A stretch of DNA of 12,412 nt from Tidjanibacter sp. (lineage in GTDB: Bacteria; Bacteroidota; Bacteroidia; Bacteroidales; Rikenellaceae): positions 1 to 12,412 of the forward strand of contig JAGBVY010000092.1 in the NCBI GenBank assembly GCA_017630115.1. Reading direction: 5' to 3'. The notes under the pieces were generated by a model. That model searched no databases. It was not told the DNA's origin and saw only the letters and a program-made list of their open reading frames with translations. The position numbers were made by a program, and so were the translations under genes. Each line of letters begins with the position of its first letter. Positions within the stretch are counted from its first letter, which is position 1. Positions 6,258 to 12,412 of the stretch are shown piece by piece.

Positions 6258-7514
6258 TCACTTAGGGCCTACAATTGTCACCACCGCGCTACTTTTTTTG
6301 AGCCACTTGGCTGCCACCTGCTGCAATTCGGCAGGGGTAATTGTGGCTACACGCTCCAAAAAATGCTCCGTATAGTCGTTATTCTCATTGTTTTGGATAT
6401 TCTCAATCGTCACATCGGCAGCACCAAAAGGCCCATCGAAGATTCGCATCACATCGCCCACAATAGTTTTGCGAACAATATCCAACTCCTCCTCGGAAAT
6501 CTCCTCGCGGCCTATGCGTTCCATCTCGCCAAGCATCTCCTCTATGGCCGCATCGGTATGTTCGGCCGCCACCTCGGCACTCATCACAAAGTAGCCCGAC
6601 TCGTCGAGGTTTATCATTGCGGCATAGGCTCCATAGGTGTAGCCGTGTTGCTCGCGCAGATTTTGCATCAGGCGCGAGCCAAAGTAACCACCCAAAGCTG
6701 TGGCCACAATCTGCATTGGGACAAAGTCGGGATGGGAGCGCGAGAAGAGAGGCACACCAATCTTCAACGACGACTGCACCGCCCCCTTTATTTGGAGCGT
6801 TGAGAGAGGTGTGGCCGTAGGCTCAGGAATCGCCCTTTGGTCGGCCTCGCCGGCAGGCAGAGCGGCCAAAATAGCCTCAACACGAGCCTCAACATCGTCG
6901 GCAAAGTCGCCACAGATGATAGCAAAGGCACTGGCGGCATTGTAGTGGGTGTGGTAGAACTCCACAAGCTGCTCACGCGAGAGAGAGTCGTAGGCCTCCT
7001 CGGGCGAAGTTATTCCATAGGGGTGGTTTGGCCCAAAGAGAGCCTTGCCAAAGAGTTCTCGCGAGAGTTGGTCGGGCTTGCTACGCTGGATGTGGAGCTG
7101 CTCCTTACGCTTGGCACAATAGGAGGCCACCTCGCTCTCGGGGAAGGTAGGGCGCGCAATAACCTCCTCGGCAATATCGAGCGTTGGGTGGACAAACTTA
7201 CTCAGCGAGCAGAAGGTCACAACGGCCCAATCGCGGTCTATATTGGCGTCGTAGTAGGAGCCCAAAAAATCGAGTCCCTCGGCCACCTGTGCGCCGCTCA
7301 TATTGGCCGTACCCTCCGAGAGAGTGTTCACCACCGTCGAGGCACTAAATGGAGCGCTCTGATAGGAGGTGCCTGCACGAAAAACAAAACTCACCCTCAC
7401 AACACCCTGCGTGGAGTTGTGGAGCAAGTAGATGGGAGCGCCCGACGAGGTTGTACGCCAAGTGTAGTGGGGTATGGCGGGCGCGGTTATGGGTTGTATT
7501 GCGGGTCGTTTCAT
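6258..7514 (-). CDS. M16 family peptidase-like subunit lacking the zinc motif
   Basis: A 418-residue protein of the M16 (insulinase/mitochondrial processing peptidase-like) family. The zinc motif HxxEH is missing; the matching region near residues 63-70 reads VNTLSEGT. What is kept is the glycine-rich loop and the Arg/Tyr pair of the C-terminal half: GGYFGSRL (275-282) and LREQHGYTYG (286-295, Arg287 and Tyr294), which contact substrate in M16B partners. It is therefore the non-zinc partner of the gene just upstream, as in known two-gene M16B heterodimers. The frame is open upstream to 7661, but the ATG at 7514 overlaps the upstream stop as ATGA, gives the usual subunit length and is clearly preferred, implying translational coupling. 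There is no signal peptide, so it is probably cytoplasmic. Substrate unknown. Confidence 0.88.
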   Translation of the reverse strand: MKRPAIQPITAPAIPHYTWRTTSSGAPIYLLHNSTQGVVRVSFVFRAGTSYQSAPFSASTVVNTLSEGTANMSGAQVAEGLDFLGSYYDANIDRDWAVVTFCSLSKFVHPTLDIAEEVIARPTFPESEVASYCAKRKEQLHIQRSKPDQLSRELFGKALFGPNHPYGITSPEEAYDSLSREQLVEFYHTHYNAASAFAIICGDFADDVEARVEAILAALPAGEADQRAIPEPTATPLSTLQIKGAVQSSLKIGVPLFSRSHPDFVPMQIVATALGGYFGSRLMQNLREQHGYTYGAYAAMINLDESGYFVMSAEVAAEHTDAAIEEMLGEMERIGREEISEEELDIVRKTIVGDVMRIFDGPFGAADVTIENIQNNENNDYTEHFLERVATITPAELQQVAAKWLKKSSAVVTIVGPK

Positions 7515-8752
7515 TGTTTTCTGCGGTAGATTAGGGTTGCACTTTGCTGGCGGCTGAGGTGGGAGGAGATGTAGTCGGCAATCTCTTGGGCCGAAATGGA
7601 GCGATAGATGGCCGTCTCGCCATTCAGCAGCGACATATCGCCCAACATTCGGTAGTAACACAGATTCATTGCCTTATTCATCACATTCAACTCACCAAAG
7701 GTTATGTTGGCCTCAAACTTGTTCTGCACCTTCTGCAACTCATACTCGCCCACAGTCTCATTGACAAGCCTTTCGAGCTCGCCATAGAGAGCCTCCTCGG
7801 CCTGCTCGATGCTTACACCCGGACTAATCTGCCCCGTGAGGATGAGCATACCCTGACCACGCTCACCTGTAATGTAGGCGTTGGCGGCCGAGAAAAGACG
7901 CTGCTGCTTGACAAGCCTCTGGAATATGCGAGCCGACTCTCCTCCGGCCAAAAGGTCGGTCAGTAGGTCGCAGACATAATAACCCCTCTGGCCTCGCTCC
8001 TCCATAAGGAAGGCTATGGTTATCTGGTCGGCTGGTACATCGGCCTCTACCACCCTACGACGAGGCGACTCAATTGCCCCCTCGACAGCATAACTACGCG
8101 CAGAGAGTTGAGGGCCTGCTTCGAGGTGGCCAAAATAGCGCTCTACGGCCTCGAATACTCGCTCCGAGGGGAGCGCCGACGAGATGCCCAAAATAGCGTT
8201 GGAGGGGTTGTAGAATTGCCCGTAGAAACTCCTCACCTCCTCCATTGAGGCGTTGCGGATGTGGTCGGGAGTAAGGCCAATGACGGGCCAGCGATAGGGG
8301 GCCGACTGATAGACCATATCCCTCAACAAATGCCACTGCTCGCCATAGGGACGATTCAGAAAACGCTGGTTGTACTCCTCTATTACAACCGACTTTTCCA
8401 GAGCCAACACCTCGGGAGTGATATTCAGCCCCGTCATCCTGTCGGCCTCCATATAGAGGGCTGTCTCGAAGTTGTCCTTCGGGGTGGTTATATAATAATT
8501 GGTGTAGTCGGCAGTGGTAAAGGCGTTGTTCTCGCCACAAACCTCCTGAATTGGGCCGTCGAAGTCGGGCTCGGCCTGCGTGCCACGAAACATAAGGTGC
8601 TCGAAAAGATGGGCAAAGCCCGTGTGGGCGGGCTGTTCGTCGCGCGAACCCACCTCGTAGAGAATACTCACAGCAGCCATTGCCGAACACTCATCCTGAT
8701 TGACAAGCACCCGAAGACCGTTGGAGAGTTGATGTTCTTTGTAGTCTATCAT
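7511..8752 (-). CDS. M16 family zinc peptidase, catalytic subunit
   Basis: A 413-residue zinc metallopeptidase. The inverted zinc motif is intact: His48-Leu-Phe-Glu51-His52 (HLFEHLMFRGT), with a third ligand probably Glu126 in SVVIEEYNQ and the usual NAFTTADYTNYY stretch (76-87). The C-terminal half keeps a glycine loop (LLAGGESARIFQRL, 267-280), but where M16B proteins usually have Arg...Tyr the sequence reads VKQQRLFSA, with Phe287 in place of the tyrosine. It should thus need its downstream neighbour, which has that pair, to form a working peptidase chamber. The two genes overlap by four bases. There is no signal peptide, suggesting a cytoplasmic oligopeptidase or processing enzyme; the substrate cannot be told from sequence. 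No clear promoter is visible close upstream; a TAAATTTG on the minus strand at 8996-8989 is distant. Confidence 0.92.
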   Translation of the reverse strand: MIDYKEHQLSNGLRVLVNQDECSAMAAVSILYEVGSRDEQPAHTGFAHLFEHLMFRGTQAEPDFDGPIQEVCGENNAFTTADYTNYYITTPKDNFETALYMEADRMTGLNITPEVLALEKSVVIEEYNQRFLNRPYGEQWHLLRDMVYQSAPYRWPVIGLTPDHIRNASMEEVRSFYGQFYNPSNAILGISSALPSERVFEAVERYFGHLEAGPQLSARSYAVEGAIESPRRRVVEADVPADQITIAFLMEERGQRGYYVCDLLTDLLAGGESARIFQRLVKQQRLFSAANAYITGERGQGMLILTGQISPGVSIEQAEEALYGELERLVNETVGEYELQKVQNKFEANITFGELNVMNKAMNLCYYRMLGDMSLLNGETAIYRSISAQEIADYISSHLSRQQSATLIYRRKQ

Positions 8753-8885
8753 TGTTATTGACCCTTTTAGACCCGTAGGCCTATGTTAAATAATCTTGAA
8801 ATTTTCGTTTGCCACCAACTGCCACAGCAGAGCAAACGACCTTTTCGCAGGGCTGCCAAGCGGCTCTTATAACCGATTTATAATC

Positions 8886-8986
8886 AGCCCAAAAAGTCGG
8901 GGAAATGGGTGCTGTTATTTTTGTAACACACTGATACTGTTAGACAAATAACAATCAAGTGGCCCATTTTTTAGCCCAAAAAGTCG
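8886..8986. repeat. Two exact copies of a 14-mer upstream of nifJ
   Basis: AGCCCAAAAAGTCG occurs at 8886-8899 and again at 8973-8986, identical and in the same orientation, 87 bases apart. Both lie upstream of the likely nifJ -7 element (9018), the second ending 31 bases before it. They could be binding sites for a regulator of nifJ, of the divergent M16 operon, or of both; this is inference from repetition and position. Confidence 0.5.
8916..8923 (+). promoter_or_regulatory. Alternative distal nifJ promoter (-7 element)
   Basis: TATTTTTG matches TAnnTTTG and starts 30 bases after the beginning of the first 14-mer copy, so that copy occupies the -33 region. If used, it would give a leader of about 205 bases. 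Weaker candidate than the one at 9018. Confidence 0.3.
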
Positions 8987-9017
8987 CACAAATTTAATGT
9001 TTTTTGTAAGAAGTTAT

Positions 9018-9025
9018 TATCTTTG
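9018..9025 (+). promoter_or_regulatory. Putative nifJ promoter (-7 element)
   Basis: TATCTTTG matches TAnnTTTG exactly, 109 bases before the nifJ start codon. A TTTG at 9003-9006 is only 11 bases upstream, and no TTG lies at the standard distance. Transcription would start near 9031, just before the leader hairpins. Confidence 0.55.
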
Positions 9026-9040
9026 CGTGATGAAAAATCG

Positions 9041-9090
9041 CCACCCCTATGGGGGTGGCCCCCAAAAGCCCCTCTGAGGCTTTGGTTTTT
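9041..9090 (+). promoter_or_regulatory. Structured nifJ leader with competing hairpins
   Basis: Hairpin 1 is CCACCCC/GGGGTGG (9041-9047/9052-9058). Hairpin 2 pairs 9062-9070 with 9078-9085 (GCC/GGC, AAA/TTT, CC/GG, one bulged A) and runs into five T residues (9086-9090), resembling an intrinsic terminator. An alternative stem GGGGG/CCCCC (9051-9055/9059-9063) would disrupt both. This is the arrangement expected of an attenuator, but it matches no riboswitch class I know, and it could instead be a dispersed palindrome. Confidence 0.4.
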
Positions 9091-9134
9091 AACAGGTTAG
9101 GACAAAATAGAAATCATAAACAAAAAGAAAAAAT

Positions 9135-12100
9135 ATGGCACAGAAGAAATTTATCACCTGTGATGGTAACTACGCTGCCGCCCACATCGCCTATATGTTC
9201 AGCGAGGTGGCCGCCATCTACCCCATCACCCCTTCATCCACAATGGCAGAGCTCGTTGACGAGTGGGCTGCTGCTGGTCAGAAAAACATCTTTGGCGAGA
9301 CCGTCAAGGTTGTCGAGATGCAGTCGGAGGCAGGCGCAGCAGGCGCTGTTCACGGCTCGCTCCAAGCAGGCGCACTCACCTCAACCTTCACCGCTTCGCA
9401 GGGTCTGCTGTTGATGATTCCCAATATGTATAAGATTGCTGGCGAGCTGCTCCCCGGCGTGTTCCACGTTTCGGCGCGCGCTTTGGCTGCTCAGTCGCTC
9501 TCCATCTTTGGCGACCATCAGGATGTTATGGCTGCACGTCAGACCGGTTTTGCTATGTTGGCTACCAGCTCGGTACAGGAGGTTATGGACCTCGCAGGTG
9601 TGGCACACATCGTGGCTCTTAACACCCGCATCCCCTTTGTGCATTTCTTCGACGGCTTCCGCACCTCACACGAGATTCAGAAGGTAGAGCTTATGGAGAT
9701 GGAGAGCCTTGCTCCTCTGTTCAACAAGGAGGCCCTGGCCGCCTTCCGCACTCGCGCTCTCAACCCCGAGCACCCCGTAACTCGTGGTACTGCCCAGAAT
9801 CCCGACATCTATTTCCAGACCCGCGAGGCCAGCAACAAGTTCTACGACGCTGTGCCCGACGCTGTGGCTGAGGCTATGAAGCAGATTTCCGCTATCACTG
9901 GTCGCAACTACGCCCCCTTCACCTACTATGGCGCACCCGATGCAGAGAATGTAATCATCGCTATGGGCTCCATCACAGAGACCATCAAGGAGGTTGTTGA
10001 CTACCTTACTGAGAAGGGTGAGAAGGTGGGTGTTGTTACCGTACACCTCTACCGTCCTTTCTCGGTGAAATACTTGGGCGCTGTGCTGCCCGAGACCACC
10101 AAGCGCATCTGCGTTTTGGACCGCACCAAAGAGCCCGGTGCCAACGGCTGCCCCCTCTACTTGGATGTTGTTGAGGCCTTTGCAACCTGCAAGGATATTC
10201 CCTCGGAGAATAAACCCCTCATCATCGGTGGCCGCTATGGTCTTTCGTCGAAGGACACCACCCCTGCACAGATGCTCGCAGTATTTGAGAACCTGAAAGC
10301 CGACGAGCCTCGCAACCAATTCACCGTTGGTATTGTCGATGATGTTACCAACCTCTCGCTGCCCGTAGGCAAGGAGATTTCGATGGCCAAAGAGGGTACT
10401 TTCGAGGCTGTGTTCTATGGTTTGGGTGCCGACGGTACTGTGGGTGCTAATAAGAACTCCATTAAGATTATTGGTGGCACTACCGACAAGTATTGCCAAG
10501 CATATTTCTCCTACGACTCCAAGAAGTCGGGCGGCTACACCTCGTCGCACCTTCGCTTTGGCGACAGCCCCATCCGCTCGCCCTACTTGGTGACCACTCC
10601 CGACTTTGTGGCTTGCCACGTTCCTTCGTATGTAGATAAATACGACGTGTTGAAGGGTCTTAAACGCGGTGGTTCGTTCCTTCTGAACAGCGTTCACGAC
10701 GCCGAGCAGACTTTGGCTACCCTGCCCCTGCATATGAAAGCCTATATGGCCAAGAAGCAGATTCGCTTCTACATCATCAACGCCACCAAGATTGCTGCCG
10801 AGATTGGCTTGGGCAACCGCACCAACACTATTATGCAGTCGGCATTCTTCAAGATTGCAGGCGTTATCCCCTACGAGCAGGCTGTTGAGGAGATGAAGAA
10901 GGCTATCTACAAATCCTACGGCAAAAAGGGCGAGGATATTGTCAATATGAACTACGCTGCTGTGGACAAAGGTGGCGAGGTTGAGGAGGTTGTGATTCCT
11001 GCCGAGTGGGCCGACTTGGTTGAGCCCGAGGCTGAGTGCGCTGGCGCAGAGTGCGACAAGCCCGCTTTCGTGAGGGAGATTTGCGAGCCTATCAACAACC
11101 TCAAAGGCGACCTTCTGCCCGTAAGCGCCTTCAATGGCCGCGAGGATGGCACTTGGGACAATGGCACTGCTGCCTACGAGAAACGTGGTATTGCAGTGAA
11201 GGTGCCCGAGTGGATTTCGGAGAACTGTATCCAGTGCAACCAGTGCGCCTTTGTCTGCCCCCACGCAGCTATCCGTCCCTTCCTTCTGACCGAGGAGGAG
11301 GCAGCTATGGCTCCCGAGGGTTTGGCTCTGCGTCAAGGTTTGGCTCAGACCAAAGAGTATAAGTTCCGCATCCAGCTTTCGCCTCTGGATTGTACAGGTT
11401 GTGGCAACTGCGTTGATGCTTGTCCTGCCAAGACCAAAGCTCTTGTTATGCGTCCTTTGGAGGAGCAGATGGGCGAGCAGGCTAACTGGGACTTTGTAAC
11501 CAAGAAGGTTGGCTACAAAGAGGGCGTTATGGATAAGACCAAGACTATCAAAGGCAACCAGTTTGCACAGCCTCTGTTTGAGTTCTCGGGTGCTTGTGCA
11601 GGTTGCGGTGAGACTCCCTATATTAAGACCATTACCCAGCTCTTTGGCGACAGGATGATGGTTGCCAACGCAACGGGTTGTACCTCTATCTACTCTGGCT
11701 CGGCCCCCTCGACTCCCTATTGCACCAACGCTAAGGGTCACGGTCCTGCTTGGGCAAACTCGCTCTTTGAGGACAACGCCGAGTTTGGTTTGGGTATGAA
11801 GATTGCCATTGAGAAACGTCGCGATATGCTCGCTTCGAAGATGGCCGAGGCTATCGCTTCGTGCGAGTGCTGCTCGGAGGAGTTGAAAGCCGTTATGCAG
11901 GAGTGGATTGATGGCCGTCACAGCAGCGCAACAAGCGCCGAGGTGGCTGAGCGTCTGCTTCCTTTGGCTGAGGCTTGCGGCTGCGACATCTGCAAGGCTA
12001 TCGTTGAGCAGAAAGACCTCTTGGTTAAGAAGTCGCAGTGGATTATCGGTGGCGACGGCTGGGGCTACGACATTGGCTTCGGTGGCGTGGACCACGTTTT

Positions 12101-12412
12101 GGCTTCGGGCGAGGATGTAAACATCCTGATTGTTGATACGGAGGTATATTCCAATACTGGTGGTCAGTCGTCGAAATCGACCCCCGTGGGCGCTGTGGCT
12201 AAGTTTGCTTCGGCTGGTAAGCGCATCCGCAAAAAAGATATTGGCGCTATCGCAATGACCTACGGCTATGTATATGTAGCACAGGTGTCGATTGCCAACC
12301 CCAACCAACTCCTTACCGTATTGCGCGAGGCTGAGGCCTACAACGGTCCTTCGCTCATCATCGCCTACGCTCCCTGTATCAACCACGGCATCAAGGGTGG
12401 TATGACTCGCAC
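9135..12412 (+). CDS. nifJ: Pyruvate:ferredoxin (flavodoxin) oxidoreductase, 3' end cut by the window
   Basis: Single-chain enzyme converting pyruvate and CoA to acetyl-CoA and CO2 while reducing ferredoxin or flavodoxin, central to anaerobic fermentation. The window holds 1092 codons; the family is about 1170-1200, so the last 80-100 residues are missing. Domain I has YPITPSS (29-35) and MQSEAGAAGA (62-71, Glu65 matching the TPP-activating glutamate). The ferredoxin-like domain has two 4Fe-4S motifs: Cys698, 701, 704, 708 and Cys753, 756, 759, 763. The proximal cluster ligands are present as Cys821, Cys824, Cys849 and Cys1081. The TPP/Mg site is GDGWG (973-977) to NTGGQ (Asn1007). The ATG at 9135 follows A-rich sequence and matches the family N terminus. 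From 9669 to 12386 it uses no TTA, CTA or TCA codons, the strong codon bias expected of a highly expressed gene. Monocistronic as far as visible. Confidence 0.97.
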   Translation, partial: MAQKKFITCDGNYAAAHIAYMFSEVAAIYPITPSSTMAELVDEWAAAGQKNIFGETVKVVEMQSEAGAAGAVHGSLQAGALTSTFTASQGLLLMIPNMYKIAGELLPGVFHVSARALAAQSLSIFGDHQDVMAARQTGFAMLATSSVQEVMDLAGVAHIVALNTRIPFVHFFDGFRTSHEIQKVELMEMESLAPLFNKEALAAFRTRALNPEHPVTRGTAQNPDIYFQTREASNKFYDAVPDAVAEAMKQISAITGRNYAPFTYYGAPDAENVIIAMGSITETIKEVVDYLTEKGEKVGVVTVHLYRPFSVKYLGAVLPETTKRICVLDRTKEPGANGCPLYLDVVEAFATCKDIPSENKPLIIGGRYGLSSKDTTPAQMLAVFENLKADEPRNQFTVGIVDDVTNLSLPVGKEISMAKEGTFEAVFYGLGADGTVGANKNSIKIIGGTTDKYCQAYFSYDSKKSGGYTSSHLRFGDSPIRSPYLVTTPDFVACHVPSYVDKYDVLKGLKRGGSFLLNSVHDAEQTLATLPLHMKAYMAKKQIRFYIINATKIAAEIGLGNRTNTIMQSAFFKIAGVIPYEQAVEEMKKAIYKSYGKKGEDIVNMNYAAVDKGGEVEEVVIPAEWADLVEPEAECAGAECDKPAFVREICEPINNLKGDLLPVSAFNGREDGTWDNGTAAYEKRGIAVKVPEWISENCIQCNQCAFVCPHAAIRPFLLTEEEAAMAPEGLALRQGLAQTKEYKFRIQLSPLDCTGCGNCVDACPAKTKALVMRPLEEQMGEQANWDFVTKKVGYKEGVMDKTKTIKGNQFAQPLFEFSGACAGCGETPYIKTITQLFGDRMMVANATGCTSIYSGSAPSTPYCTNAKGHGPAWANSLFEDNAEFGLGMKIAIEKRRDMLASKMAEAIASCECCSEELKAVMQEWIDGRHSSATSAEVAERLLPLAEACGCDICKAIVEQKDLLVKKSQWIIGGDGWGYDIGFGGVDHVLASGEDVNILIVDTEVYSNTGGQSSKSTPVGAVAKFASAGKRIRKKDIGAIAMTYGYVYVAQVSIANPNQLLTVLREAEAYNGPSLIIAYAPCINHGIKGGMTR

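Larger units (their letters stand above)
8753..9134. other. Divergent intergenic region, regulatory
   Basis: No gene is visible in these 382 bases between the M16 operon (leftward) and nifJ (rightward). It holds a nested inverted repeat (CGTTTGC/GCAAACG 8806-8812/8832-8838 around CTGC/GCAG), a second hairpin that pairs fully only as plus-strand RNA (8849-8856/8860-8867), two TTATAA boxes (8867-8872, 8878-8883), two copies of a 14-mer (8886-8899, 8973-8986), two plus-strand and one minus-strand -7 matches, and a structured nifJ leader (9041-9090). Confidence 0.6.

Noticed and set aside
7515..7661. 49-residue N-terminal extension of the non-zinc M16 subunit
   Set aside because: It would overlap the upstream M16 gene by about 150 bases. 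The ATGA overlap at 7511-7514 is the standard coupled start and gives the normal subunit length.
8989..8996. Minus-strand TAAATTTG as the promoter of the M16 operon
   Set aside because: It matches the consensus but would leave a leader of over 230 bases and overlaps the nifJ regulatory region; too uncertain to list as a feature.
9666..12386. 906-codon open frame on the minus strand opposite nifJ
   Set aside because: Its codons are in exact register with nifJ, so it stays open simply because nifJ avoids TTA, CTA and TCA codons over this stretch. The predicted protein has no recognisable domain, whereas nifJ has all its cofactor motifs.

Overview
The window looks like a chromosomal segment from an anaerobic Bacteroidales bacterium, possibly near Alistipes/Rikenellaceae (a guess from about 50-55% G+C and gene style). 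Supporting signs are Bacteroidetes-type promoters (-7 TAnnTTTG) ahead of most genes, A/T-rich translation starts without Shine-Dalgarno sites, a PorT-like outer-membrane barrel protein, a SusD-era style lipoprotein with an acidic/proline linker after the lipid cysteine, and a single-chain pyruvate:ferredoxin oxidoreductase. I see no phage, IS, CRISPR, tRNA or rRNA, and no obvious accessory island; this is mostly housekeeping and envelope sequence.

Layout. Positions 1-290 have no gene but hold a 9-bp tandem repeat and a dense run of nested inverted repeats. A cardiolipin synthase gene (307-1764, minus) is divergent from greA (1981-2457, plus); the greA leader contains a terminator-like hairpin between promoter and start codon. 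After a strong greA terminator comes a stretch of period-9 and period-7 repeats, then a ferritin gene (2767-3297, plus) and a small outer-membrane beta-barrel gene (3466-4089, plus). These converge, through a 15-bp perfect hairpin terminator, on a large lipoprotein gene built from four degenerate repeats (4190-6163, minus). Upstream on the same minus strand lie two M16 peptidase genes (6258-7514 and 7511-8752) that overlap by an ATGA and have complementary losses of active-site residues. A 382-bp divergent intergenic region (8753-9134), with a repeated 14-mer and a structured leader, separates them from nifJ (pyruvate:ferredoxin oxidoreductase), which runs off the right edge.

How the genes relate. 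Only the two M16 genes form a clear operon, predicted to make one heterodimeric zinc protease. The other genes appear to be separate transcription units: membrane phospholipid synthesis (cls), rescue of stalled RNA polymerase (greA), iron storage (ferritin), envelope proteins (barrel protein and lipoprotein), and fermentative pyruvate oxidation (nifJ). No wholly new multi-gene system is evident. The best leads are regulatory: terminator-like hairpins in the leaders of greA and nifJ, the duplicated 14-bp site upstream of nifJ, and the folded element at the left edge. The best protein leads are the four-repeat lipoprotein and the complementary M16 pair.
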